Shown: positions 8,200 through 18,191 of the stretch, in pieces
Layout of the letters: each line of letters begins with the position of its first letter
Numbering within the stretch: position 1 is the stretch's first letter
Assembly: GCF_028713855.1 (NCBI RefSeq)
Contig: NZ_JAQTNN010000018.1
Span: forward strand, 1-58,795
Reading direction: 5' to 3'
From: Sulfuricurvum sp.
GTDB taxonomy: Bacteria > Campylobacterota > Campylobacteria > Campylobacterales > Sulfurimonadaceae
DNA: 58,795 nt
Position numbers and translations under genes: made by a program
The notes under the pieces: model-generated
What the model was told of the DNA's origin: nothing
The model's database searches: none
What the model saw: only the letters and a program-made list of their open reading frames with translations

Positions 8200-9372
8200 G
8201 TGGCAGACTTTACCTATCTCCTCCGTCCCAAAGCGTTTGACGATGTCGTAGGACAATCTCACTTATGCTCTCCCGATGCCCCTTTGCGTTCACTATGCGA
8301 AGGGGGGAATCTTACCCACTCTTTTTTTTACGGTCCTCCCGGTTGCGGAAAAACAACATTGGCACGAATCATCGCGGATGTGATGGATACCCCGTTTTAT
8401 GAGTTCAATGCTACGTCGCTTAAAGTCGAACAGCTTCGTAAAATATTTGATCAATACGAAGGTTCTTTGACAAAGCCGCTCATCTTCATCGATGAGGTTC
8501 ACCGTTTGGCAAAGAATCAGCAGGAAGTGTTACTGCCGGTTATGGAAAAAAACAGTGTGTTAGTCATCGGTGCATCGACAGAAAACCCTTATTTTAGCTT
8601 AACTGCGGCGATGCGTTCACGCTCATTGTTGTTTGAACTTCATTCCATCGGTTATGATGCGTTAGCGGATTTGTTAGTCCGAACGGCGGTGGAAATGGAC
8701 GAAGAGGCACGAGAATATTTGATTGCCAGTTCGGGGGGCGATGCACGCTCTATGCTGAAACTTCTTGAAGTCTCTACGGCATTGAACAAACCGATTACGC
8801 TATCACTGCTTAAATCGCTCCGCCCTGCGGCACAGTCGCTTGGGAGTTCGGAAGCGGGTGTTCATTACGATCTAGCTTCGGCTCTCATCAAAAGTATCCG
8901 AGGCTCAGCCCCTGATGCGGCTATCTATTATCTCGCCCGTCTGATCGAGGGGGGAGAACCACCGGAGTTTATCGCTCGCCGTTTGGTTATCCTCTCCAGT
9001 GAAGATGTGGGGAATGCCAATCCTCAGGCGTTGACACTGACAACATCAGCGATGATGAGCGTAAAGCAGATCGGTTATCCCGAAGCACGGATTATCCTTG
9101 CCCAAGCGGTGATTTATCTGTGCGCTTCTCCAAAGTCCAATACAGCATACACGGCGATTAATGCTGCACAGAGTGCGGTAAAAAACGGGGTAATTCTCGA
9201 TATTCCGGAACATTTGCGCCAACAGCACAAAGGGTATCTTTACCCGCATGATTTCGGGGGTTGGGTGGAGCAAAAATACCTCTCAAAACCGCTCAAGTTT
9301 GTCGAGTTTAAAAACAGCGGATATGAAGCGAAAATGGGAGAGTGGATAGAAAAAGTGTGGGGTAAAAAGTAA
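8200..9372 (+). CDS. rarA: replication-associated recombination protein A (AAA+ ATPase)
   Basis: A 390-residue clamp-loader-like AAA+ protein that acts at stalled replication forks. It opens with LRPKAFDDVVGQSHL, followed by Walker A YGPPGCGKTTLAR, Walker B PLIFIDEVHRL, the sensor-1 region GASTENPYFSL and an arginine-finger-like SRSLLF. The C-terminal MgsA/RarA domain includes LIEGGEPPEFIARRLVILSSEDVGNANP and PHDFGGWVEQKYL. The start codon is GTG at 8200, two bases after the yjbQ stop. It is slightly shorter than E. coli RarA (447). It converges with the response-regulator gene, with only two bases between the stops. Confidence 0.93.
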   Translation: MADFTYLLRPKAFDDVVGQSHLCSPDAPLRSLCEGGNLTHSFFYGPPGCGKTTLARIIADVMDTPFYEFNATSLKVEQLRKIFDQYEGSLTKPLIFIDEVHRLAKNQQEVLLPVMEKNSVLVIGASTENPYFSLTAAMRSRSLLFELHSIGYDALADLLVRTAVEMDEEAREYLIASSGGDARSMLKLLEVSTALNKPITLSLLKSLRPAAQSLGSSEAGVHYDLASALIKSIRGSAPDAAIYYLARLIEGGEPPEFIARRLVILSSEDVGNANPQALTLTTSAMMSVKQIGYPEARIILAQAVIYLCASPKSNTAYTAINAAQSAVKNGVILDIPEHLRQQHKGYLYPHDFGGWVEQKYLSKPLKFVEFKNSGYEAKMGEWIEKVWGKK

Positions 9373-9374
9373 TC

Positions 9375-10118
9375 TTAGTGCACTGACGATAAACGATAAC
9401 CCATTCCATATATACTGTTGAGAGCTTTTTCGGGAAGCTTTTTCCGTAAACGCATCATCATTCCGCGTAGATTATCCGAACTTACATCGATATTGTTGAG
9501 ATAAAAGTGACTTAAGATTTCATCGGTACTGCATACCTGCTCGAACTTTTTCGTTAAAAGCTCCATAAGGAGAATTTCATATTTTGTTAACGTGATGGTA
9601 TTCTCTTGTTCTGAGAGCAGTTTTTTATCCATATCCCAAAAGATAGTGTTTGTTAGAGAAATGATATGGTTGGGGTGAAGAGGGGTAATGGGCGCCTGGT
9701 TGATTTTATGACATACTTTATAGAGGGTATCAAACATCTGAGGGTATTGAACCGGTTTGGTGATGAACTGCGCTACACCGAGATTTATGAGTGAAAGTAA
9801 ATAATCGGCTTCCGTATGAGCGGAGAGGATAATGATGGACTGCATTTCATTGATGGTACGAATTTCAGTAGCAAGTTCCACTCCATTCATCCGAGGCATT
9901 CGAATATCGGAGATAACAAGATCGTAATGCTTGTTTTTTGCGTCATAATAATTGTTGTATTTTTCGAGCCCTTCCTGTCCATCGACAGCAGTATCAACCC
10001 GATAAAAATAATCATCGAGCACTTTTACGATTCGCGTTCGAAAAGGCTCATTATCTTCAACAAATAGAAGAGATAAACGTTTTGTCTGTTCTATGATCAA
10101 GTGCTCATTATCCATCAT
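9375..10118 (-). CDS. OmpR-family response regulator
   Basis: A 247-residue regulator. Residues about 15-135 are a receiver domain with acidic residues in LLFVEDN, the phospho-acceptor Asp in VISDIRMPRMNG, a Ser in IIILSAHTE, and Lys in FITKPVQYP. Residues about 150-245 form a winged-helix domain (LTKYEILLMELL .. DNLRGMMMRLRKKLPEKA .. IYGMGYRL). I placed the start at ATG 10118; the open frame continues upstream but only into the metH 3' end. A second ATG follows at 10115. The gene starts 20 bases after the metH stop, so it is probably co-transcribed with metH. No partner kinase gene adjoins on the same strand; the kinase at 13736 is the nearest candidate. Confidence 0.88.
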   Translation of the reverse strand: MMDNEHLIIEQTKRLSLLFVEDNEPFRTRIVKVLDDYFYRVDTAVDGQEGLEKYNNYYDAKNKHYDLVISDIRMPRMNGVELATEIRTINEMQSIIILSAHTEADYLLSLINLGVAQFITKPVQYPQMFDTLYKVCHKINQAPITPLHPNHIISLTNTIFWDMDKKLLSEQENTITLTKYEILLMELLTKKFEQVCSTDEILSHFYLNNIDVSSDNLRGMMMRLRKKLPEKALNSIYGMGYRLSSVH

Positions 10119-10137
10119 AACAATAGCTTTCTTAGTC

Positions 10138-13100
10138 CTAAATGTTGTAATACGTTGCATCTTTATGATGCACGACCAGCGCAGTGGTACTTTGCTCCGG
10201 ATGAATTTGGAAGGTTTCAGAGAGGGTAATTCCAAATTCTTCAGGACGCAACAAATCGAAGATGATTCGGCTTTGTTCCAAATCGGGACACGCTGGATAC
10301 CCGAAGCTATATCGAGCCCCTGCATAACGGTTTAGGCGGACATCACGGAGACTAAAACCCTCATCATCGTGTGCAATATTGAGATCCAACCGGATTTGTT
10401 TGTGTGCCACTTCGGCCAATGCTTCGGCAAGCTCTACCCCAAACCCGTGCACCATGTTGTATTCGAGATACTCATTTGCAGCGTACAGCTCTTTTTCATA
10501 CTCGCTGAATTTATCTCCGACACTGACACAGCTGAGAGGCAATACGTCGTCGCGTGTATGCCTGAAAAAATCGCTCAAAGCGCGATGAGGTGCCTTGCGC
10601 TGGCGTGGAAATTCAAATACGTATTTAGCATTTCCGATCACTTCATCAAGCGGCTGGCGATTCGCGTTTTCATCGATGTTCCATCCATAGCTCTCATCAA
10701 AAATGAGGAGCTCTTGCTCACTGCTTCGGACAGGGTAATATCCATAAATCACCGTAGGATCAAATAACCCGCGCTTGATTATTTCGCGTTTGATCCGTTC
10801 ATACGCCGGATAGACTTTGGTCTCGAGAAGTTTTTTGTACTCATCCACCGGCATTCCTGCACGTTTGTACCCCCAGTGCATTTTGAAAAGACTCCGTTTG
10901 TTAACCCATTCGCATACCATGTCAAAATCAAGATGCTCTTTACGTAATACACGACGCCCCCAAAAAGGAGGGGTTGGAATTTTGACAACGCTTGGCATTT
11001 TTAACTCATGAAACGGTGGAATAACAATATCGACAACTTCTTTGACAGTACGTTCAACCATATCGCCACTCAGACGGGTATCGAGTCCAATGCTCGGGTC
11101 AGCATTGTATTTTTCAATTCGGCTCATCGCGATAACTCCGTCAAACGCGTCGCGGCAGTAAAAAATTGCTCCGTTGTAGATCGGTCGGCAGAAATCATCG
11201 ACAAAGCTACGGGTTAGTGCCGCACCGCCTAGCAGTACCGGAGTGGTAATTCCCATACTCGCCATTGTCTCCAAATTGTCTTTCATAACTTGGGTTGATT
11301 TTACGAGAAGCCCACTCATCCCGATGGCGTGAATATCTTGATCTTTCATAACGTCGAGATACTTTTCAAGTTCCGTTTTTATCCCGACATTGATCACTTT
11401 GAAGCCGTTGTTGGAGAGGATAATGTCTACGAGATTTTTTCCCACGTCGTGAACATCTCCTTTGACGGTTCCGATGACAAGGGTCGTATCAGTATCTTTT
11501 TCCTGTTTTGAAAGATACGGGTTGAGATAATCGACCGTAGTCTTCATCGTTTCGGCACTTTGCAATACAAACGGCAGCTGCATTTTGCCCGATCCGAAAA
11601 GCTCTCCGACGATTTTCATCGCATCAATGAGGATTTCATTTACGATTCGGTCAGGATTGATCGTATGACGAGCACTTTCTACAAGTGGAATCATCCGTTC
11701 TTTGTCACCGTCGATGAGAAGTTTAGCGATTTTTTCTTCATCACTCATTGCATCATAGGCTTCATCGTTTTTACCGTTGTCAATGGTTTTATCACTGAAA
11801 TGGTCGATAAATTTAAAGAGGGACTGGTCATCAGGAGAGAAGAGGAGCTCTTCACAGATAGAACGATCCTCTTCGGACATTTTTGAGAGCGGGACGATAT
11901 GTTTGACATTGATGATGACGGATGTCATACCTGCTTCAATACAGTGATGTAAAAATACACTGTTTAAAAAGACACGGGCATTCATGCCCAGACCAAAAGA
12001 GATATTGGACAGCCCCAGCGTAGAGCCGACATTCGGGTACTTCGCATGAAGTTGGCGGATTGCCTCTAATGTCTGGATGGCAGCGTCGCGGTACTCCACA
12101 TCCCCGCTTCCCACCGTAAAGGTGAGCATGTCAAACATTAGATTGCGCGGATCGATATGGTGGCGATTGACACACAGATCGTAGATACGATCGGCAATGC
12201 GCATTTTATCCGCCGTGGTTTTCGCCATCCCCTTTTCATCGATTACTAAACATACCAGCGCTGTTCCAAATTTTTTGGCGAGTGAACAGATCGCATCAAG
12301 TCTCTCTTCTCCGTCTTCGAGGTTGACGGAGTTGATAATCGGTTTACCGCCGATGCATTTAAGTGCCTCTTCCATCGTGTTGACCCGTGTAGCATCGGGC
12401 ATAAGGGGGATGGAGATTTTTTGGTTGTAGAGTCTCATGACGTGTGCCATATCGATGGCTCCGTCCCGTCCGGCAAACTCGACGTTGACATCAAGACAGT
12501 GTGCCCCGTCACGCACTTGCGCTTGACCGACACTGAGCGTTCCCTCGTAATCGCTCGCGATGATCAGTTCACGAAATGCTTTCGATCCGGTTGAATTGGA
12601 GCGCTCTCCGATGAGTAGCGGAGCGGGTGTTTGGATCAGTTCGACGGTGTTAAACAACGATGCGATAGAGGGTTGTGTTTCTCCGCTTGGTTTTTTTGGA
12701 GTAATGGAAGAAACTTTATTTACAAGTGCACGGATATGCTGAGGGGTCGTTCCGCAGCATCCGCCGAGGAAACTGACGCCGTCATAGTTTAAAAAGTCAC
12801 ATTGAAGTTGGGCAAATTCATCGGGTCCCATTGGATAGTAGGAGTGTCCGCCTCGGTTTTGAGGCAAGCCCGCATTAGCATGAACCGAGATCGGTTTCCC
12901 CCACACGTCACTGAGGGTTCTAACGTGTTTTCCATACTGCTCAGGTCCGGTTCCACAGTTGAATCCAAGGCTGATGATGTCGAAGGGCTCCAAAATCGTG
13001 GCGATGGTTGCCGCATCGGTACCGATGAGCATAGACCCTGCCAGCTCGATGGTAACGGATACCATAATAGGCAGCTCAGAACCGCGTTCGCGGTTAGCCG

Positions 13101-13635
13101 CTTCGCAGGCATGGAGTGCGGCTTTGATCTGGAGTGGGTCTTGGCAGGTTTCAAGGAGGAAAATATCGCATCCGCCGTCGATGAGTCCCAGACAACACTC
13201 TAGGTACCCTGCGTACATCTCATCGTAGTGAATATGTCCGAGCGAGGGAAGTTTGGTTCCCGGTCCGATAGAACCCAAAACAAAACGTTGGTGTGCAGGA
13301 GTGGAAAATTTATCACACTCTGCTTTACAGACTGCGGCTCCTGCACGCGAGAGCTCGTACGCGCGGTGACCAATCCCGTACTCATCGAGAACCCAGCTGA
13401 AAGAGCCGAAGGTGTTGGTGGTAATGAGGTCAGCTCCTGCGGTTAGATAGGCGTGAAAAATATTGCTCATCACGTCAGGTGCGGTGACGTTGAGGAGCTC
13501 ATTACATCCCTCTAGCCCTTCCCATGCACTTTCCGGGATCATATCGGCACGCTCTTGAAGCTGAGTCCCCATGGCACCGTCGATGATGAGTGGGCGACGG
13601 GAGATAGTTTCAAGCAGTATTGTTTTGACCGACAT
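10138..13635 (-). CDS. metH: cobalamin-dependent methionine synthase
   Basis: A 1165-residue four-module enzyme that methylates homocysteine from methyltetrahydrofolate through methylcobalamin. The homocysteine domain (about 1-310) has the Zn-binding GFNCGTGPEQ and LGGCCGTTPQH. The pterin domain follows with LLIGERSNSTGSKAFREL and DVNVEFAGRDG (about 340-600). The cobalamin cap and Rossmann domain contain GTVKGDVHDVGKNLVDIIL, whose His is the lower axial cobalt ligand (about 640-880). The reactivation domain at the C-terminus shows GYYPVRSSEQ and RYSFGYPACPDLEQ, the AdoMet-binding signature. The length is normal (E. coli 1227). No riboswitch-like structure is evident in the 100-base divergent gap upstream. 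Confidence 0.97.
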   Translation of the reverse strand: MSVKTILLETISRRPLIIDGAMGTQLQERADMIPESAWEGLEGCNELLNVTAPDVMSNIFHAYLTAGADLITTNTFGSFSWVLDEYGIGHRAYELSRAGAAVCKAECDKFSTPAHQRFVLGSIGPGTKLPSLGHIHYDEMYAGYLECCLGLIDGGCDIFLLETCQDPLQIKAALHACEAANRERGSELPIMVSVTIELAGSMLIGTDAATIATILEPFDIISLGFNCGTGPEQYGKHVRTLSDVWGKPISVHANAGLPQNRGGHSYYPMGPDEFAQLQCDFLNYDGVSFLGGCCGTTPQHIRALVNKVSSITPKKPSGETQPSIASLFNTVELIQTPAPLLIGERSNSTGSKAFRELIIASDYEGTLSVGQAQVRDGAHCLDVNVEFAGRDGAIDMAHVMRLYNQKISIPLMPDATRVNTMEEALKCIGGKPIINSVNLEDGEERLDAICSLAKKFGTALVCLVIDEKGMAKTTADKMRIADRIYDLCVNRHHIDPRNLMFDMLTFTVGSGDVEYRDAAIQTLEAIRQLHAKYPNVGSTLGLSNISFGLGMNARVFLNSVFLHHCIEAGMTSVIINVKHIVPLSKMSEEDRSICEELLFSPDDQSLFKFIDHFSDKTIDNGKNDEAYDAMSDEEKIAKLLIDGDKERMIPLVESARHTINPDRIVNEILIDAMKIVGELFGSGKMQLPFVLQSAETMKTTVDYLNPYLSKQEKDTDTTLVIGTVKGDVHDVGKNLVDIILSNNGFKVINVGIKTELEKYLDVMKDQDIHAIGMSGLLVKSTQVMKDNLETMASMGITTPVLLGGAALTRSFVDDFCRPIYNGAIFYCRDAFDGVIAMSRIEKYNADPSIGLDTRLSGDMVERTVKEVVDIVIPPFHELKMPSVVKIPTPPFWGRRVLRKEHLDFDMVCEWVNKRSLFKMHWGYKRAGMPVDEYKKLLETKVYPAYERIKREIIKRGLFDPTVIYGYYPVRSSEQELLIFDESYGWNIDENANRQPLDEVIGNAKYVFEFPRQRKAPHRALSDFFRHTRDDVLPLSCVSVGDKFSEYEKELYAANEYLEYNMVHGFGVELAEALAEVAHKQIRLDLNIAHDDEGFSLRDVRLNRYAGARYSFGYPACPDLEQSRIIFDLLRPEEFGITLSETFQIHPEQSTTALVVHHKDATYYNI

Positions 13636-13735
13636 GGTAGAGACCTTGTGTGATAAATAGTATTGCGATTTTATCCAAGAGTAGCCTAAAGGGTTCTAAG
13701 TATGAAAATATAATTCTTTCGATACACTCTTAGCC

Positions 13736-16333
13736 ATGAAAAAGCTGCTACCTTTATTACTCTTTTTTATTACACTTGCCTGGTCGAATGAATCAGTAAC
13801 CCTTCAACTACCGTGGATGCATCAGTTCCAATTTGCAGGGTATTATATTGCCAAAGAAAAAGGGTATTACTCGGATTCAGGGTTGGATGTCACGATTTTG
13901 GATGCGCACAATAAACAAGATCCTTTTGGTGCCGTGATGAAAGGAAAAGCGCAATACGGGGTTGGGCGTTCATCCTTGATAGTTGATTACGTCAACGGCG
14001 CTCCGCTGGTATTGATGGCGGCTGTATTTCAATCCTCTCCAATGGTACTGCTTTCCCGTAAAGACTCCAACATCCGAACTGCCCAAGATTTAAAAAATAA
14101 GCGGGTAATGCTCACAAGCGACACAATCGAGGGCGCTGAGATGCAGATGATGCTCCGAAGTGTCGGTCTGCGCTCGTCAGATTTACGGATACAGGAACAT
14201 TCGTATGATCCGATGTCGTTGGCTCGCGGTGAAACCGATGCTATGATCGCATATCTCTCCAATGAACCGTACATTCTCCAAAAAGTGGGGGTTGAAACCC
14301 ATGCACTTCATCCCAAAGAGTACGGGTTTGATTTTTACAGCGATATTTTATTTACTACCAAAAACGAAACGCTCCAAAACCCTCAGAGAGCGGAAGCTTT
14401 TTATGATGCCTCGATGCGGGGATGGCTCTGGGCCTTTGATCATATCGAAGAGACGGCAGAACTGATCTATCGCAACTACAATCCTCAGCATAAATCGTTG
14501 GATGCATTGATTTATGAGGGGAGAGTCTTAAAAGAACTCGCATTCCGCCCTAACACTTCATTTGGTTCAATTGACCCGGTACGGTTGGAGATGATTGCAC
14601 AAGGGTATCGTCTGATGGGTGCGGTTCAAGCAATCCCTTCTTTTGAATCTCTGCTTTATAAACACAGCGTATTGAATCTGAGTGATAAAGAGAAAGCGTG
14701 GCTAAAAGCACATCCGGTGATACGGGTTGGGATCGATCAAAATTGGGCTCCGGTGGAGTCTATCGATGAAAAAGGGAGATATACCGGCATTAGTGCATCG
14801 TATCTGAATCTTCTGGAAAAGCGGTTGGGAGTCCATTTCGAAATTGATTACAGCCGAAGATTCTGGAGTGATTCGATACGTGCGGTTCAGAACAAAGAAC
14901 TTGATATGCTCTCGTGTGCGGCCATTACCGAAAAGCGACGAGAGAGTCTTGTCTTTAGCCGTTCGTACTTAACGCAGTCAATGGTTGTAGTAGCGGATTC
15001 GCATGTCGGATATGTTAATGATCTGAATGATTTAAACGGTAAAAAAGTAGCCGTTGTCCGTTCCTACGCGAGTGAGGATTTTTTACGCTCCCATTATCCC
15101 AAAATTATTCCTGTAATGGCGGATACATCGTTGGAAGCCCTCCAAAAAGTTGCCTCCGGTGAAGCGTATGCCTGCGTCGAAGGGCTGGGAGTCGTAAGCT
15201 ATCTCATCGAGCGTCATGGTCTGAAACGTCTCAAAGTAGTCGGAGAGACGCCCTATCGTTATGAACTTGCCTTTGCTTTTCGTAAGGACTGGGGAATGCT
15301 GGCTTCTATGTCAGATAAGGTATTAGGCTCTATTACCCCATCGGAGTATCAGGAAATCCACGGTCGTTGGTTGGTTATGGAGCGAAATGACCCGATTAAT
15401 TATCGGTTGGCTTGGGCTGTAGTTGCTTTTATGGTGATATTGTTCATCTTGATCGCCTATAAAAATCGTCGATTGGACGTATTGGTACGCCAACGTACCG
15501 ATGAATTGGAAACGTTTAATCAGCGCCTCCAAGAGGAGATTGAGAAAGCGGTTGAAAAAAATCGGAAGCAGGAAAAATTGCTGATGCAGCAAGCCAAAAT
15601 GGCAGAAATCGGGTCTATGCTTGAATCAATCGCCCATCAATGGCGTCAGCCTCTCAATATTCTGGGCCTCACCATGACACGTTTAAATCTGAGCTGTTCG
15701 ATTTCAGGAAATGATGAAACGGCAAAGGTTATAGAGATTGCAGAAGCACAAATCGAATACATGTCTCAAACGATTGATGATTTCCGTAATTTTTTCAAGC
15801 ATGACCGGAGTCAAGTTTCGGTCAATATTAACTTGTTGATTAATGATGTAGAAGCCTTGTTAGGCCCTTTATTGATGCGAAAGAAAATTGTTATTGAGAG
15901 AGAAATTGATTTGGATATAGAAGTGTTAGTATATCCCAATGAGTTGAAGCAGGTTCTTATTAATCTCATCAATAATGCACGTGAAGCGATTGAACAGCAT
16001 CGGGGCGAGAATCGAATAATTTATATCCGATGTGTAAATGATAATCGCTATTGCACGATTAGTGTCGAAGACACTGGAGGAGGCATTCCATCCGGGATTA
16101 TCGATAAAATTTTCGACCCATATTTTACCACTAAATTCGAGTCACAAGGGACGGGGATCGGTCTTTATATGGCCAAAACGATTATCGAAAAACACTTTTT
16201 GGGCAAGCTGAGTGTTTACAATACGACGCAGGGTGCATGTTTTGAAATACGCCTTAATCGATCACCGAAAGAGGGATCTGGCACTCTAGCTCAAAGCAGT
16301 GTTCCCCTGCCGCATAGTGATAGAAGAGATTGA
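13736..16333 (+). CDS. sensor histidine kinase with NMT1-like and SBP_bac_3 periplasmic domains
   Basis: An 865-residue membrane kinase with an unusually elaborate sensor. After a signal sequence (1-17) comes an NMT1/THI5-like binding domain (about 22-240; [23 protein letters not shown]). A type 3 solute-binding domain follows (about 325-545; [25 protein letters not shown]). One TM segment (about 556-576) leads to a coiled coil, then a HisKA-like region with [10 protein letters not shown] (phosphoacceptor His about 634) and a HATPase domain with NLINNAREA and [13 protein letters not shown]1-like domains bind pyrimidine or other small nitrogenous ligands, and type 3 domains bind amino acids; the real ligands are unknown. 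The last 20 or so residues after the HATPase fold are encoded antisense to the end of the next kinase gene. It is divergent from metH. Confidence 0.9.
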   Translation: MKKLLPLLLFFITLAWSNESVTLQLPWMHQFQFAGYYIAKEKGYYSDSGLDVTILDAHNKQDPFGAVMKGKAQYGVGRSSLIVDYVNGAPLVLMAAVFQSSPMVLLSRKDSNIRTAQDLKNKRVMLTSDTIEGAEMQMMLRSVGLRSSDLRIQEHSYDPMSLARGETDAMIAYLSNEPYILQKVGVETHALHPKEYGFDFYSDILFTTKNETLQNPQRAEAFYDASMRGWLWAFDHIEETAELIYRNYNPQHKSLDALIYEGRVLKELAFRPNTSFGSIDPVRLEMIAQGYRLMGAVQAIPSFESLLYKHSVLNLSDKEKAWLKAHPVIRVGIDQNWAPVESIDEKGRYTGISASYLNLLEKRLGVHFEIDYSRRFWSDSIRAVQNKELDMLSCAAITEKRRESLVFSRSYLTQSMVVVADSHVGYVNDLNDLNGKKVAVVRSYASEDFLRSHYPKIIPVMADTSLEALQKVASGEAYACVEGLGVVSYLIERHGLKRLKVVGETPYRYELAFAFRKDWGMLASMSDKVLGSITPSEYQEIHGRWLVMERNDPINYRLAWAVVAFMVILFILIAYKNRRLDVLVRQRTDELETFNQRLQEEIEKAVEKNRKQEKLLMQQAKMAEIGSMLESIAHQWRQPLNILGLTMTRLNLSCSISGNDETAKVIEIAEAQIEYMSQTIDDFRNFFKHDRSQVSVNINLLINDVEALLGPLLMRKKIVIEREIDLDIEVLVYPNELKQVLINLINNAREAIEQHRGENRIIYIRCVNDNRYCTISVEDTGGGIPSGIIDKIFDPYFTTKFESQGTGIGLYMAKTIIEKHFLGKLSVYNTTQGACFEIRLNRSPKEGSGTLAQSSVPLPHSDRRD

Positions 16334-17510
16334 AATTGTGAGCGTCAATAATGGATTTAACAAGATAGAGCCCTAATCCAAAGCTATTCGGATTCTCATT
16401 AGAATGAAAAAAAGGCTCACTGAGCGATTTCAGTGTATAGCCTGATGGCCATGGTGCCCCTTTATTGTAAAAAAGAATTCGTGCATGGTTTTGGACAATA
16501 CGAACTTTTCCTTCATCACTGTATTTGATCGCATTATCGATTAAGTTTTTAAACACCGTTACAAAAACATCGCAATCGGCATAAACCATTTCCCCGTCAA
16601 ATACTGCTTCGATGGCTTCATCGTTGAGAAATAATAGTTCTTTGGCTTTATCTACTAAAAGTTTCGGATCACACGTTTGTAAATGAGGAGAAAGTGCTCC
16701 CGAAGTAATTTGCTCCACCCGAACCAATTCCGCTATCAGATTTTCCATCCGGGAAAAAGCTCTCTCCAAAATAGATCTTTCTTCCCCTTTTTTTAGAAAT
16801 GGAAGTGATAGTTTTCCCACGGTAATAGGGGTCTTGAGTTCATGCATAATGTTGCGTAAAAAAAGTCTGCGTGCTTCGAGGAGCGTTTGGTTTTTATGCA
16901 TAGCGCTATCGAGCGCATAGGATACAAGGGCGATTTCATCTTTTCGGGTACTTTTGATCGGCGTATATGTTCCCTCTTTGCCGTATTTATTTATCGATTG
17001 AATCAAAAGTTTAAGAGGAAACAGGGTTTTAATAATGAGCCAATACAATAGCAAGAGGGCAATCATTAAGCTTACAAAGAGCGTTTCGAGCCAAAGGGAT
17101 TGTTTGGCTGCATCGGTTTTAAGAACTAGCAACGGCGGAGTCGCTTTCGTCAGGTAGATATAGAGATGGTTGTCATCTTTTAGGATCTGTATACGCCCCT
17201 CTTTGAGGGAGTCTTTGATTGCTTCAGGATAATCTTCCGGAATCGTTGTGAGGGCATTACGGAGTGTTTTTATAAGATCGGGATGAGGTTCGGTGATACT
17301 GTATCCCTGCGCTTGCAAAAAAGAACGACGCATAGGCGGTGAGAGGATAATACTTTTGCGTAAAACCAAAAGGAGATTTCCTGCTTCTATTTCTAAATGA
17401 TGTTCATATTCCTGAGTGAGTTTTTTGTGAATAGCGTAAAATCCTACACCCATACCGATAAACGTAATGAGGAAAAAAAGGGTGATGCGAAGAAAAATAC
17501 TATGACGCAT
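16254..17510 (-). CDS. ArsS-like sensor histidine kinase
   Basis: A 418-residue inner-membrane kinase. TM1 is at about 8-25, a periplasmic sensor region extends to about 140, and TM2 is at about 143-165. A HAMP-like linker follows, then HisKA with RNIMHELKTPI (phosphoacceptor His) and a HATPase domain with FKNLIDNAIKYSD and NSFGLGLYLVKSI. The layout and the short HATPase resemble ArsS (HP0165), the acid-responsive kinase of Helicobacter, and its relatives across Campylobacterota. It starts three bases after the stop of its regulator. Its 3' end overlaps the convergent large kinase gene by 80 bases. Confidence 0.88.
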   Translation of the reverse strand: MRHSIFLRITLFFLITFIGMGVGFYAIHKKLTQEYEHHLEIEAGNLLLVLRKSIILSPPMRRSFLQAQGYSITEPHPDLIKTLRNALTTIPEDYPEAIKDSLKEGRIQILKDDNHLYIYLTKATPPLLVLKTDAAKQSLWLETLFVSLMIALLLLYWLIIKTLFPLKLLIQSINKYGKEGTYTPIKSTRKDEIALVSYALDSAMHKNQTLLEARRLFLRNIMHELKTPITVGKLSLPFLKKGEERSILERAFSRMENLIAELVRVEQITSGALSPHLQTCDPKLLVDKAKELLFLNDEAIEAVFDGEMVYADCDVFVTVFKNLIDNAIKYSDEGKVRIVQNHARILFYNKGAPWPSGYTLKSLSEPFFHSNENPNSFGLGLYLVKSIIDAHNFNLFYHYAAGEHCFELECQIPLSVID

Positions 17511-17513
17511 CGT

Positions 17514-18179
17514 TTAACCGGAAAACCGATATCCGCTGCCGCGTATGGAGTGGATAAAACGGGGATTTTTAGGATCTTTTTCAATTTTTTGGCGTAAACG
17601 ACTGATAATGACATCAATAGTACGAACGGAACTTTCCCAAGAAATCGCTTCGGAGTTGTTGGAGAGAAAATCACGGCTTAATGTCTGATTGGGATGGAGA
17701 ATAAAGAGCGATAACAACTCATATTCGGCACGTGTCAGTGAAAGAGAATCTCCGTTATAAAGAATCGTTTGTTCATTCTCATTCAAGACAAATGCTTTGT
17801 CTTTTTTTTCCAGTGAAGGACGATAACGGCGTAAGACGCTTTTGATACGTGCAATCAGTTCACGCGGTTCATACGGTTTTGGGAGGTAGTCGTCTGCCCC
17901 GTATTCAAGCCCGATAATTTTATCGTTGATGTCACTGCGGGCACTTGAAATCAGGATCGGGATATCGGTTATAAGACGGATTTCTTTACACAGCTCCAGT
18001 CCATCCATTTGGGGCAGGGTCAAATCCAAAATGATTAGATCGAAATGATCCGTATTTAAAAGATTAAGGCCTGCAGATGGGGTGGAGACGGCGTTCACGG
18101 CAATACCGTAGTTTTTCAAATAGTTAACGAGCAGTGTCGTGATATCCGGGTCATCTTCGACCATTAGTGCTTGAAGCAT
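17514..18179 (-). CDS. OmpR-family response regulator, ArsR (HP0166)-like
   Basis: A 221-residue regulator with a receiver domain (MLQALMVEDDPDITTLL; phospho-acceptor Asp in LIILDLTLPQMDG; SSARSD; Lys in YLPKPYEPREL) and a C-terminal OmpR winged helix (LTRAEYELLSLF .. SVRTIDVIISRLRQKIEKDP .. FIHSIRGSGYRF). It pairs with the kinase directly downstream. It follows the small exported protein gene by 12 bases, so the order is small exported protein, regulator, kinase. The Spy/CpxP-like upstream gene suggests an envelope-stress circuit, but that is inference. Confidence 0.9.
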   Translation of the reverse strand: MLQALMVEDDPDITTLLVNYLKNYGIAVNAVSTPSAGLNLLNTDHFDLIILDLTLPQMDGLELCKEIRLITDIPILISSARSDINDKIIGLEYGADDYLPKPYEPRELIARIKSVLRRYRPSLEKKDKAFVLNENEQTILYNGDSLSLTRAEYELLSLFILHPNQTLSRDFLSNNSEAISWESSVRTIDVIISRLRQKIEKDPKNPRFIHSIRGSGYRFSG

Positions 18180-18191
18180 TATTACCCTTTT

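Noticed and set aside
9816..10335. Plus-strand frames opposite the response regulator and metH
   Set aside because: Antisense shadows without ribosome-binding sites; the minus-strand genes have clear domain matches.
13636..13735. Possible SAM or cobalamin riboswitch before metH
   Set aside because: The divergent gap is only 100 bases and shows none of the conserved helices of those riboswitches.
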